64,000 bases of DNA from Guillardia theta CCMP2712. Taxonomy: Eukaryota; Cryptophyceae; Pyrenomonadales; Geminigeraceae. The notes beneath the pieces are model-generated. The model was not told the origin of the DNA, did no database searches, and saw only the letters and a program-made list of their open reading frames with translations. Every line of letters starts with the position of its first letter. Position 1 is the stretch's first letter. Below are positions 21,393 through 32,796 of the stretch, one piece after another. Location: the NCBI RefSeq assembly GCF_000315625.1, contig NW_005434633.1, positions 193,367 through 257,366 on the forward strand, read 5' to 3'. A program made the position numbers and the translations under genes.

Positions 21393-22526
21393 CCCTCCTC
21401 CCGTTGTTCTATTTCCGGTATCCCCACCCCCACCCCCCCATATGATACATCCCCACCCAATCAAAGTCCTTTGTTTGTAGCGATATCTACCGGGTAGAGA
21501 AACTCTGATACAGCACGGGGTACTCGCCAACCCAATGAACTAAACACGTGTTCATTCAGGACCGGTGAAGAATGTTGATGACCCATCATTTCATAGGAAT
21601 ATTCATTATTTTTATACCGGTACTTTGATGACCCTACCACCAAAAATTTTCTGATCACATGACTGTACGACCGTTGCTGTGGTTGTTCATTGGTGTATAC
21701 CCCTCTTCCAACATTGATTACCCCCGAATAGTATTGATTTTTCATAGTAAATGACCGGTACTTGACACTACCCCCACCCGTTCGTTTGAACTTCGAAAAA
21801 TAAGTTCTATTTCGGGTGCATAGAGCCGGCCCGGCCCGCCTCATCCACATACAAAAGTTTGAAAGTTTAAAGTTTGTATGTATTGTTCCAAGACACTTTA
21901 GATCATCAAAGTTTCAAACATTCAAAGTTCTTGTCCGTTGGAAAAAACGAACGAGATCCTCCACAATGCTTTCCCCACCTGCCCCTGCCCCTGCCCCTGC
22001 CCCTGCCCCTGCCCCTGCCCCTGCCCCTGCCCCTGATCCTGCTGCTGACCCTGCTGCTGCTACTGTTACTGCCTCGCTCCTGCTCCCGCCCTCTCCTCTC
22101 TGCTCTCCGCACATCTATATGACATTTATCATTCTTTTTCTACTGGCCTTGAGTGTTTCTATTCCTTCTTGCTTTCCCTCACCAGACCATACTTGTTGTG
22201 AGGGCCATATCCTGCTTCTCCGTCATTTTACACCTTGTCAATATCCACATTGAAACTTCATCAGTAATGTTTCTTCAGTGCTTAAGATTCTGATTTCACT
22301 TGAACCAGCTCGTCCTGGTTGCTTTTTCTTCACTCAACATCTGCTTTTGTTTTTCGCATTGTGATATCAAAATACCTCCTAAATATCTGCTCATGCCCTC
22401 GTATTGATGTTCTTGTTTTCATTCCACCATGTTCGCAATCGTTATATGTAGCTATCATGCTCATTTTGCAGCGTTGTTTTGACTCTTGCTGCTTTCAGAC
22501 AAATCACTGGAGTATGCATTGAGAAG
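21393..22526. other. Intergenic gap with hexanucleotide repeat
   Basis: 21400-21790 carries ACCGGTAC/GTACCC/GGGTGG words. 21850-21935 has GTTTGAAAGTTTAAAG and TTCAAAG direct repeats. 21974-22035 is a CCCCTG hexanucleotide array. The part nearest 22527 may contain the promoter or an unseen first exon of the TTLL gene. An acceptor-like TTTCAG lies at about 22494-22499. Confidence 0.6.
21974..22035. repeat. CCCCTG hexanucleotide array
   Basis: About nine to ten perfect CCCCTG units followed by degenerate CTGCTG units. The frames through it encode only Pro-Ala, Leu-Pro or Gly-Arg dipeptides. Confidence 0.92.
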
Positions 22527-24660
22527 ATGAGAGAGAATATTTCCTTGGAAGATTTACAGCAACATTCGACAAGTCAACGACCGGATCAGAACTTTCTCGC
22601 TCACTTTGCGAGTCACGGCATCTTCCAAGATGAATTCAATCGCGTCATAACCGATCGGACGCGGACCATTGGGCTGGAGGAAGCGAGCAGGTAGGGGAGG
22701 GGGGGAGTGGGGAAGACAGGGGAGAGGAGAGCAGAGTGGAGCATGATAATCTGATGCTCGTGCCTGCAGAGGGTTCAAGGAGGAGGAGAAGAACGAGGAG
22801 GGAGAGAAGGAGGAGAACGACGATGACGAGGAGATGGGAAGCGAGCAAGCGGCAGAGTCAGACACGCCCAAGTCGACGACGACAACGAAGAGGATGCGCA
22901 AGAAGCTCAAGAGGCTGAACGTGAACTTGTCAATGTGCAAGTACTCGGTGATCGAGAACTGCTGCAAGAGCCTTGGCTTCAAGATCACACAGAGTGAGAG
23001 CCAGTGGCATCTCTTCTGGACCGACATGAGCGTTGGGGAGGAGCGGTGCATGCGGCTGCGCCGGCCCCAGAAGTTGAACCACTTCCCCGGCATGCAGGAG
23101 ATCGCGCACAAGTGCAAGCTAGCGAAGAACTTGAACCGGATGCAGACGGAGCTGCCGGGCCTGTACAACTTCCACCCTGAGACCTTCTCTCTGCCCGTGG
23201 AGTTCAACGCGTTCCAGCGAGCTGCTCTCGGGGACGGGAAGGAGAAGAAGTCAAGGAAGACCTACATCGTGAAGCCTGATGACGGGGCGTGCGGGGTCGG
23301 GATCTTCTTGACGAGGAAGCCGTCGAGCATCCCGAGGAAGCTCTCGTGTGTGGCTCAGAGGTACATGGGGAAGCCGCTGCTGATCGAGGGGAAGAAGTTC
23401 GACCTGCGCCTGTACGTCCTGGTGACGAACATGGTGGAGCTGCGGGCGTATCTGTTCTCAGAGGGGCTGGCGAGGTTTGCGAGCGAGGCGTATGAGAAGA
23501 TCAGCACCGGGAACATGGACATGCGGTACATGCACCTGACCAACTACTCGGTGAACAAGCAGCACAAGGACTTCGAGACTGACGAGGAAGCGAACGCGAG
23601 CAAGGGGAGCAAGCGGAGCCTGGGGTTCGTGCGGTCATGGCTGAGAGCCAACGGGTACGACGTGAAGAAGATCTGGGAGGATATCGAGAGATGCATCGTC
23701 AAGACGCTGCTGGCAGTGCAGCCGCAGGTCGCGCACGCGTACAGGACCAGCATCGCGGGGAACCACGACAGCGTCGGTTTCTCCTGCTTCGACCTGCTGG
23801 GGTTCGACATCCTGCTCGACGAGGAAGGAAAGCCTTGGGTGATCGAAGTGAACGAGATGCCCTCCTTCGACACTGCCGCCCCCATCGACGAGGCCGTCAA
23901 GACGGCTGTGGTGACAGAGACGCTGCTCCTTGTGTGCCCGACACTGCAGGAGGTGCGGCTGCTGGCAGAGCTGCGGGAGACAAGCAGGAAGGGGAGCACG
24001 GGAATGCTGAACCCTGGGGGGCAGCAGATGGAGAAGGATGGGGTGGAGAAGGGACGAGAGGCAGAGGGGAGGAGGAAGGAGCTGGTGGAGCTGAGGAAGA
24101 GGCAGGAGGACTATCACAGGAGGTTCTTCCGGAGGATCCATCCTCTTACAAGCCCCGAGGAGGACGGAAGGTGGCTCGGGGACGAGCCCAAGGGAGGCAG
24201 AGGAGCAGCGAACGCGCTGGAGGGATTCGACTATGATTGGAGCTTCGTGGAGGTCGGGAAGGAGGAGGCGGAGCAGCGAGACGGAAGGCTGAGGAGGGAG
24301 TACGAGGAGTGCGCAAGGGTGGCGCATGGGATGTTCGCAAGCAGCGTGTGGGTGCGGGGAGGAAGGCAAGTAGAAGGCGAGCAGATGGTTCCGTTGAGAA
24401 CGAGGACGGCGAGCCTGCCGGGGAGAGGAGGAGAGGGGGAGGCAAAAGCTGCCGGCTCAAGGAAACAGGCAGGAGATGTGCTGCAGGCGTACAGAGTGTA
24501 TGCTGGGAACGCGCTACGGGGAGGAGGTGGAGGAGCGGGAGGAGGGAAGAACGTGCTGAGGAGCAGGCCACAGGAGGAGGCAAGAACGCGGATGCCCCCG
24601 GTGCCCGGGAACGAGGAGAAGAGAGCGAGGAGTGTGTTGGCTGGGATGAAGCTGAGATGA
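22527..24660 (+). CDS. Tubulin tyrosine-ligase-like (TTLL) polyglutamylase
   Basis: Exons 22527-22690 and 22770-24660, 79-base intron (684 residues). An earlier start or upstream exon is possible. An acidic linker (residues about 55-80) precedes a complete TTL domain at about 95-440: LNHFPGMQEIAHK, KPDDGACGVGIF (ATP-binding Lys/Gly), KFDLRLYVLVT, HLTNYSVNK and PWVIEVNEMPSF. These are the signatures of TTLL polyglutamylases, closest in style to TTLL6/TTLL13. The family adds Glu chains to tubulin C-terminal tails on axonemes or cytoplasmic microtubules (known). The 240-residue C-terminus is basic and Arg/Gly-rich, as in other TTLLs that bind microtubules. The stop codon abuts a GGA microsatellite. 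Confidence 0.92.
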
Positions 24661-24736
24661 AGGAGGAGGAGGAGGAGGAGGAGGAGGAGGAGGAGGAGGA
24701 GGAGGAGGAGGAGGAGGAGGAGGAGGAGGAGGAGGT
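24655..24736. repeat. GGA microsatellite adjoining the TTLL stop codon
   Basis: About 25 AGG/GGA units begin directly after the TGA of the TTLL gene. In the frame beginning at the last Met codon of the gene read one base off, it encodes poly-Glu followed by a stop at about 24756. Confidence 0.93.
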
Positions 24737-25250
24737 GAAAACAACGCTGATCAGTTGAGGAGTGATAATAAGTTGAATTCGAGATCAATTCAATATATGT
24801 TTAATTCATTACTAGTCATTTCAATTCTCTTTGCTTCACTTCACAGTATATTCAACAAGGCACTGACGGACATCACTATCATCACGTGTAAAGAATACAA
24901 TCCAACCTCCCAGCACTGGCAGGGGTTTAACTCAGGGGGTTTAGTTTAGAGTTTAGCTTGCAGGTTTAGATCCATTCAAGTAGGCGTGGCAAACAGTCTC
25001 ATTCCTTGACTTTCTTTTTGAATCTTTTGATCCCAGAGACAGAGAGGAGACGGAGAAATAAACCTGACGCGATTGATGAGTCTCTTCCACATTCTCCTCC
25101 AGCACAAGACTCCACTTCATCGGAAACAAGGGGAAGAATCGAGCAGCAGAGGAGCGAAGAATGGCGAGAGGAGTGCAAGGGAAGATCAGAAAGAGAGTGG
25201 AGGGAGGGAGGAGGAGGCGGAGGAGGCGGTGGACTGGAGAGCATCTAAAC
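24737..25250. other. Gap between convergent genes
   Basis: AT-rich sequence to 24990, then GA-rich sequence. A short minus-strand stretch near 24960-25060 could be a final exon of the PX-TKL kinase (GCGTCAG acceptor), used if the GTAAGTTT donor at 25254 is spliced instead of reading the TAA there. Otherwise nothing is seen. Confidence 0.5.
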
Positions 25251-28200
25251 TTACCGAAATTCCTCGTCCCCTCTTTTCTTCTTGGCGCTCAATCCCAGTA
25301 GCTCATGCCACTCCCTCACGCTCGCCTGCAGCTCCTCCTCTCCCTCCCCATTCCTCCTATCGGCCTCGTGGCCGTTGATACCACCGTTCTCAACCTCCTC
25401 TCCGCTCTCACTCTCGTCCTCGTCCTCCGCTACCATTCTTGCATTCCTCGAATTCTTCAAGAACCTCTCTTCAAAATCTGCACCATCTCGATCAGACTTG
25501 GAACACGAGAGAGCGAAGAGGAACGGAGAACAAAAGCATCAAGTTGTCACTATCACTGTCACCTTTTCCTCCTTACACAATTCTCCCCATCCCCATCCTC
25601 ATCCCATCCTCATTCCCATCACACTTTTTCACCTCAATCACTTCATCATGCACTTCATCTCCACATCAATTTACCGTAGCTTTCCATTCGCTTCCTTATC
25701 CTGTTTGCAGAGTAGAACGAAGAGTTCTCCTCTTGACTTTCCTCGTCCTCCTCTAGCCTCCTGGCTGGGCAGTACCAGAATCCTCCTCCTCCCGACGACC
25801 TATCCCTTGCCCCTCCCTCCTCCTCTTCCGCTGCATCTGTCAAGATGTGGGTCGACGCGACGTCTACAAGACCGTGTCGTCTTGGCTGCAAGAGGAGTCA
25901 GAGCAGGAGGAAGAGGAAAATCCATCGAACCTTGTGGGCCTCCTTTGCATGTCCACTGTTAGCATGTCGAACGCTCTTCTCATGCCCATTTGCCAGTTTC
26001 CTCGCGCTAGTCAACGCCTTGTCTTCCCCACACTTCCTTTCGCTGCCTCTGCCTCTCTCCGCCTTCACCCGTCCATCGTGTTCGCTCTCCTCCTTCTCCT
26101 GTTCCTCCTCATCTCCAATCTCAACTCCAGCGATCGGCAGTATGCTCGCCTGCACTGTCAGCGAGGGGGTAACGTCGCAGTAGTGCTTCATGTACTCCAG
26201 CAGCGCCGCCTTCGCCTCCTCCCTCTCCATCATCTCTAGCCCGACCCATCGCTTCCAGCACATCCTCGCAAACATCCTCCACTTCGCGGGCTTCGCTTGC
26301 GTGCATCGCCCGACCGTCGCTCGGTGGTAGAGAGCGTGAGCCACAGCCTGCTGCTCCGTGCTCAGCCGTTGCGCCCGAACTTTTTCTGTCTGCTCCCACA
26401 TGCTGATGATCTCCAGCTCCTGCAACATCTCAAGAGCCGTCGGTCGATCGGAGGGAGCAGTCGACCAGCTCCTCCTGATCAGCTCGGCCAGCGGGGCCCC
26501 TCTCTGACTGAGGATGGCGTCCAGCGGCGGCCTTGCCCCGTCCCTCGCTGCTCGCAGCGCCACCGTCTGCCCGGACAGGCCGGGGAGGGGGCGGACGCCA
26601 TTGCAGATGAAGTGAAGGATCATGGCAAAAGAGTAGATGTCTACCCGCTCGTCATAGCTGGGGTCCTGCTGGAACACCTCGGGCGCCATGTACCGCAGGC
26701 TTCCTGTCTTCCCTGTCATCCTGTACCTGCCGTGCCGGAACCCGTTCTTCACCCTGCTCAGCCCGAAGTCGCAGACCTTCAACTTGCCCGACGAGCTCAG
26801 GAGCAAGTTTGCGGGCTTCAGGTCCCTGTGGATGACTGGGGGGTTGCAGTTGTGTAGGAAGCCGAGCGCCCTCCCCAGCTCGATCCCCAGCTGCAGCACC
26901 TTCTCCATCGGGGGGCACCACGGGTACCCCTGGGCCCTCTGCCGGATAAGGAAGAACTCCTCGAGGTTGCCGCCCGGCATGTACTCGTTAAGGATGAGGA
27001 TGCTGTCTCCCGACAGCACGGCGCCGAGGAACATGACCAGGCAGGGATGCCGGAGGTGCGAGAGCACGCAGATCTCGTTGAGCAGGTCATTCCTTGCGAC
27101 CTCCCTGCTGATGTTCCCGTCCGCCTCCTCCTCCGATCGCAGCATCTTCGCCACCACGTCGAGCCCCCTCCACTTCGCCATGTAGATCACGCCACCGTCT
27201 CCCTGCCCCATCCTCTTCCCAATGACAACCTCCTCCGGCTTCAGCAACCATTGCTCTGCCTTTCCTCGCAAGCTCACCGACTTGATGTGCCCTTGGCCCT
27301 TCTCCTCCCCCTCTCGCATCCTGTTGTGCATGTTGGAGAACCAGCTATCCTCGCTCAAGAGCAGGTTGTGAAGTGTCGTGCTCAGCTCAGCGTTAGCACC
27401 CTGATCATCTTCATCCTGCTTCCTGTCCACACTGACCCCTTCAGCAGGATCTTTCTCCTCCTGCCCGTTGGCAAACCGGACTTGTTTATCTGCTGAAGCA
27501 TCCCGCGAGTCTCTTGTGGTTCGGGTCGATTCATCATGTCCCACGCACACCTCTGAATTGATTCCCACGTTTCTCTTCGACGAGCTATCGTCGCCCTGAA
27601 ATGAAGGAGAGCTGAAAAGAATAAATCTCAGAGCGCAGGAGGCACATGTAAGACAGAGAGAAGGAAGTGTTAACAATCTTGACAGTCAAGGGAGAAAGAA
27701 GGGAGAGAAGAGACACGAGATAAGAAGTTCTGCAAGGCAGGCGGAGAGCAAAAAAGATCTCAACAACTATGTAACATACCTGCATGAAGAGCGCGAGGAG
27801 CGCGAGTTCGTCTCCGCTCTCTCCCTCACTGTCTCACTGCTCGACCTCAACCTGTCACCCTCGGTCAGCACGTCCAGGAGAGGACAAGCGATCAAGTACG
27901 AGGATGGAGAGATCGCTCTTCCACTGCCACCACATCCGTCCATCGGGCGCAGAAACTTCGAGACGGCGGGGATGTAAGAGTAAGTTGACAACCACAGCAG
28001 CAGAGCTTCTGCGCGGTATAGATCCGTCTTCTGCCCAGGTATCGCATGCTTGGGAGGGAAATCTACTTTTCCTCCTTGAGTACCCGACACGTAGGGATGA
28101 GTGACCTGTGTGAACAATGAGAAATATGTGCGATGACGTAGAGATAGAGCCAAGTGCTTCAGCAAGGGACGGGAAACAATGTAGGAGCCCGGTGTGAAGG

Positions 28201-28387
28201 AAGTGAGAGAGAGCTGGAGGCAACCCACCTTAGCGACATCATAGATCCTTCTGATGTTGCTGTATCGATCGTACATTGTCCATGTCTTGCCGTTGGAGCG
28301 ACATCGGATGGCATAGATCGTGTGTGTACCACCTGGCGCCTTGACAGGCGAAACCCCCAAAATTTCCAAGTTGGAACTTAAATCCAT
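25251..28387 (-). CDS. PX domain-TKL protein kinase
   Basis: Exons in reading order: 28229-28387, 27780-28105, 27611 down to 25931, 25675-25885, 25251-25477 (2604 coding bases, 867 residues). Introns are 123, 168, 45 and 197 bases. Residues 1-90 match a PX phosphoinositide-binding domain (TIYAIRCRSNGKTWTMYDRY). Residues about 295-560 are a TKL/Raf-like kinase: GKRMGQGDGGVIY glycine loop, VVAKMLR Lys, VIHRDLKPANLLL, VCDFGLSR, MAPEVFQ. All catalytic residues are present. The C-terminal 250 residues are acidic/basic low complexity with short helical stretches. PX domains usually place kinases on endosomal membranes (known), so membrane-linked signalling is inferred. The last exon could alternatively splice onward at a strong GTAAGTTT donor (25254). 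Confidence 0.87.
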
Positions 28388-29619
28388 TGTATCGCTGGAA
28401 GGCGATCGGATAAAAGTTGATGTCCAAGAAAAGTTTCTATAATACTTTGCTGCTGATATGCCGCATCTGATCTCAAAGTCAAGACTGATACTGACACATT
28501 GAATGGAAACAGGAGGTTAGAGGGTATCTGCAATCGCCCGATCGTACTAATTTTCTCTTGGCGTTTGCTCAGCACTACACTTGACTCATTCAACCAAACA
28601 GTTAGCGACTGCATGTGTGATTTGACTCTTCTCGCAAGCATATTGACTCTTTCGCTCTGCTCAATCTTTCTCAACTAATTCACCTATTCTCAGCAAGGCG
28701 ATAGATCAAATGGCGGTGACCTTTTGGAATGTTGCATAACCCTAAGTACTGTCTCCCTGCTTCCATGGCCTTCATCTTTCTTGTTCCCTGTGAAGACTCT
28801 CTTCCTGTACCAAGATCAGCTCACCTTCTCGCCCTAGCTCCTCCTCCACCATCCGCCCCCTCCCTCTCCCTGTAGTTCTCATATGTCACGCAAACTCCAC
28901 GTGGTGCTTGGCGAGGTTTTAACCGAAAACTTTAACTAATAAATATGATAAATATAAAGCATAACTATCTATTTCTATACTCAAGTTACATTAATTTAAC
29001 TCAAAATAAAGAATATATTGGGTATTAACTGACCTGGCTTAGTAAAGCGGTCCATGGCGTCGGAGGGGTATAGATGTTTGGGGTAGCTTTTCAGGGGTGG
29101 GGGTATTTAAACCCCCATGGAGAAGGGGTACATGTAACAATTGGAAGTTCACTCCACAAGGGGTAGTACCAAAATACCGGTGATGGTAATAACACAACTA
29201 TGCATAAGGGGTAAAATCGATGGTAAAGAATGGGGTACTTATAGGTCCCATACGCATTTGACTGGTTTTTTGTGGGTAGGGTACCAAAATCTCCTGTACA
29301 ATGGGGTGGGTAACAAATAAAAGTAGGTAGGGGTAGGTAGGTTTCTCAATCTCACCCCTACACTGGAGATAGAAAAAAGGGAACAAACTACGTACTTCAG
29401 GTCTATGACTACCCCTTTCAAAGTCGCCATACACACTATTTGGAAGCTAGTACCCTAGCATTTCACTCAAAATTCCTTCTGAAACACCCGGTGGATACTA
29501 TCACCCTACCATCTATGAACATCTTTGTACCACCCCACCTGTGTGTAGTTTGAAGAGGTCCTATCGCGTCGAACTAGTTGGTTGGCCTGGTGTCAATGCC
29601 GCGACTGCTGTCGTAAACT

Positions 29620-30360
29620 TTCACGGTTCCGGCCGCGGGCCCGGCCGGGGCCCGGCCGGCCCGCCGGGGGCCGCCCGGGGCACTGTCAACCGTCACCGGC
29701 AGGCTAGTCGCTGCGCCGAGTCAACTGAGGGCCAAGTACGGTCACCAGACCGGCGTACGATACGGTCCGCCCGGCGGCGGGACCCGCCAGCCGCCGACCG
29801 TCAGTGCTGACTGCGGCCCGGGTCGCCGCGGGCCCGGGGCCCGGCCCGGGCCGATCCGGCCGCCGCGCCGGGGACTCGGACGCACGGTCCGATCAAACGG
29901 ATCCGCCCTGGGGCGGCGCCCCCCCCGGCCCGCCGGGCCGGGCCGCGCGACCAACGTTGAACTTCGGAACTTCGAGGCGGCCGGACTGGCCCGGCTCGGG
30001 CCGCCGTCTGAAATTCGGAATGGCCCGGTGACGCACTGGCACAGACTCGGACCGTACCGTACCGTCACGGTACAGTACCGTACAATTTCCGAGAAACTGA
30101 TTGTATACCGCCCGGGCGCGGCCGGCCCCGGCGCTCGGAGGCCCTGGTCGCCGGCCGCACCCGGGCCGCGCTAGTACTGTGACGCCGGACTCCTGGACTG
30201 AGTCGGGCGGCACACGCGGCGGCTGCCGCCCGCCGGGAGGCTGGGCGAGTCGGCTGAGTGAGCCCGGCGGGCCGCACTGCTCACAAGTCCGATCCACGCG
30301 AGTCACGAGTGCCACCGCCACTGACGGACACCGACGAGTCAGCCGGCGATACGCCCGTTG
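29620..30360. repeat. Large GC island, dispersed family member
   Basis: About 740 bases dominated by GGGCCCGG/CCGGGCCG blocks with CCGTACCGTACCGT and a GAACTTCGGAACTTCGAGG motif. The same words recur in islands near 9.9, 15.1, 35.6, 38.9, 57.2 and 63 kb. No protein-like frame was found. Confidence 0.65.
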
Positions 30361-31006
30361 GGGGCCGAATAATCACCCGATCCGATTCATCGGTAGCCCT
30401 CCCCCCGCAGTGACTGTGGTAGGGGTGGAGGGGTCAGTTTCTCGGCATCATATCCCTCAGTCAGCCTTACAGGACTGGTAGATATGAGGGGTGGGATTGA
30501 TTGATGCTCGGGGTGTGAGGGGTGGGGTTGGGGTTGTCCGAGCCCCCTGATTACCATCCGATGATCAGAAATAGACCGAAAAAACAGTCTCCGAAAATCT
30601 TGGGGGCATGGGTTGTATCTCTCAGAGGAGGGGTGGTCAGATCATTTGTCTTGCTGGTACCGGGTACTCTGAGGATATTCATCCTTGGATATCGTAGGGT
30701 AGTTAAAGAAGGTTCTAGGACGGTGGGGTTATGCTGCCAAGTTGGGGTCTAGTCGGAAGGGAGGGGTACTCGGGTGTTGCTTTTGTACTGGAATAGCACG
30801 CTGAGCAAGGTCTTTTGGTCAAACTCCATAGACCCCCCACCCCCTTGTTCAGTAAAGGTACGGCCTTGACGACACTATGTGGGGTGGTGCAGCTGGTAAT
30901 TCAAGGGGTAGCTGTCTCCGATGGTGACTCGAATAGGGGGTGGGGGTACCTTGTAAGTACAATCCAGGGGTGGTCAAGTTGCAACAAAGACAAGAGAAAA
31001 GGTAGG

Positions 31007-31007
<1 letters not shown>

Positions 31008-31083
<76 letters not shown>
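31008..31083. repeat. Compound GCT-ATG microsatellite
   Basis: About 14 GCT units run directly into about 11 ATG units. Frames encode only Cys, Ser, Gln or His runs. Confidence 0.93.
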
Positions 31084-31541
31084 GTTGTGATATTGGTTTG
31101 TATCAGAGCACATATTGGATGAGAGCCTCCATGGAGAGATAGGGCGAGAGAGAGATAGTACAATAGACGAAGACTTGAGGGGAAGTGAATAGAGGAGTCA
31201 GCTGGGAAGAAAAGATGTACAGCAACGCATTTCTCAAAGATACAAGGAGGATTTCAAGTAACACATTTCTGTGACGGAAACGAGTATATCTCCATACGAC
31301 GAAAGTAACTGCAATTTGAAATTTGAGGGAAGTGAACGGAAGGCGAGAAAAGAATATTCCCCACATCAGCGAAACCTTAGAAAGAACATTCTCAACAGTG
31401 AAATTTTGTTTTCTTCACACAACATAAGAGCTTTTGTACATCCATCCAACTTGCGTTTTGATAGCTGATCTTTGACCAAACTTTTTCAGACTCGGAAGCA
31501 AATCTCACGCAAAACTCAGATTGACAGCAAGTGGAAGCGAG

Positions 31542-32636
31542 ATGCAGGCAGAGACATCGGAAGTTGTTGTTGAACTTGAAGACCCTGTTGTTAACATCAT
31601 CACCGAAACATTGCACAGCTCGCTCACAATCGGTGATGAGAATGTTGAAAACACGAACAGTATGACGGAAAGTTCTCACGGCGATGAATACAACTTGCAA
31701 GTTCCCCCGAGAAACTCGAGCGACATGTCGCAGAATGTGGGCCACTCCCATGGTGGGTTGAACGCAAACTCTCCTGTCACCACAGGAACCCCCGTCGTGG
31801 TGGGAAACCCAGTGAGCATGGCGATTGCAATGATGGACCAAAATTGCTGCCAGCAGTGTTGCTCTTGTTCTTGTGTCCCCAACCTAGATCTCAAGAGTCG
31901 GAATCAAGCAAGAATATCGAGCATCGTGCTAGCTGTCATCGTGCTTGTTCAATGCGTAGGCAGCGACGTGCTTGCAAGCAAGCTCGCCATGCAGGGATCA
32001 GCCTACCCTTCCTCCCCTCAGGTCCGAGCACGCCCTCCTTCTCCCTTCACTTGATTGACATGATTGCAACAGGGCTCGGCCAATCACACGGAGCTTGTCT
32101 TGGACGCTCCTCTCCTCTATGTCAACGGCTGCATCTCAAGCGGCCACCCACCTAGCAGGGTCTACATGGCAATAGCCTTCTTGTTTGTGTCGGCTGCCAT
32201 CACTTTGGTATTCACCGTGCGGTATCTGGTTCTCGCTCAAGGAGCTGGGTTGTGCTGTGCAGCCGGTCACTGCGGCAAAGTGCTGACGGTCCAGATGATC
32301 CTGGGGCTGAGCATTTTCTCGCTCATCCTCTCCCTTCCCCTCTACACCTGGATGTTGTGGCATCTACTGCAAGACACCTTCCAGTGCCAAACCTGTCTGG
32401 CCAAGACGCTGCCGACGTACGAGCTGCAGTCGGCATGCGCGGCGAAACTCTCAATCGGAAGCGAGATCACTGGGTTGAGCAGCGCTGCAGGAGCTTTAAG
32501 TGTTGTTGCGATCCTTAGCGCAGCCCGATATTGCGTCCTCGTCCCCTCTGCGCTTCATGAGGCCATGGCGTTCAAAGCACAAGGCATTCTGTATGCCCAT
32601 CAGGTCAATCAATACTTTGCAAGAAGAGTCTTCTAA
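31542..32636 (+). CDS. Four-span membrane protein with Cys cluster
   Basis: Exons 31542-32021 and 32073-32636, 51-base intron (347 residues). The first Met is at 31542. The N-terminal 115 residues are Ser/Thr/Asn-rich and acidic, followed by NCCQQCCSCSC, a likely palmitoylation or metal-binding cluster directly before the first span. Hydrophobic segments follow at about 131-156, 200-222, 238-262 and 285-308. The layout (cytosolic N- and C-termini, four spans) resembles tetraspan/MARVEL-like proteins, but I see no tetraspanin CCG motif. Family not recognised. The intron has a clear TTGATTGAC branch-like site and an AACAG acceptor. Confidence 0.75.
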
Positions 32637-32796
32637 TAGCTTCTTGCGACGCACCAAAAGGATTTTGTCGATGCTAGACTTGCGAGTCTTGCTGTTGGCC
32701 TTTTAGTCGCTGTGTTCCTATAGGATTAGTTTTCATCTCACTTTATATCCCTTCTGGTCTTTCATATAATTTTTCCGATCCAACATAGATAGTACA

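Larger units (their letters stand above)
28388..31541. other. Long gene-poor region with GC island
   Basis: No gene is supported in about 3.1 kb. 28990-29520 and 30380-30980 are full of GGTAGGG, GGGGTA, GTACCC and TACCGGT words. 29620-30360 is the window's largest GC island, containing CCGTACCGTACCGTCACGG and many GGGCCCGG blocks. 31008-31083 is a compound GCT-ATG microsatellite. The short open frames within are composition artefacts. Promoters of the two divergent flanking genes should lie near the ends. Confidence 0.65.

Noticed and set aside
22034-22834. Start of the TTLL protein at the Met of 22834
   Set aside because: The frame extends upstream through an acceptor at 22769 to a coding-like first exon (22527-22690), so 22834 is internal.
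24231-24788. Leu-rich minus-strand frame over the GGA repeat
   Set aside because: Homopolymeric product of the microsatellite opposite the TTLL gene.
27600-27676. Hydrophobic N-terminus for the TKL kinase (MLTLPSLCLTC)
   Set aside because: It is intron sequence; the TTTTCAG acceptor at 27612 joins the kinase to PX-domain exons in frame.
28990-29520. Telomere-like GGTAGGG repeats
   Set aside because: Words are interspersed with other sequence, occur in both orientations and lack a tandem array, so they are not telomeric.
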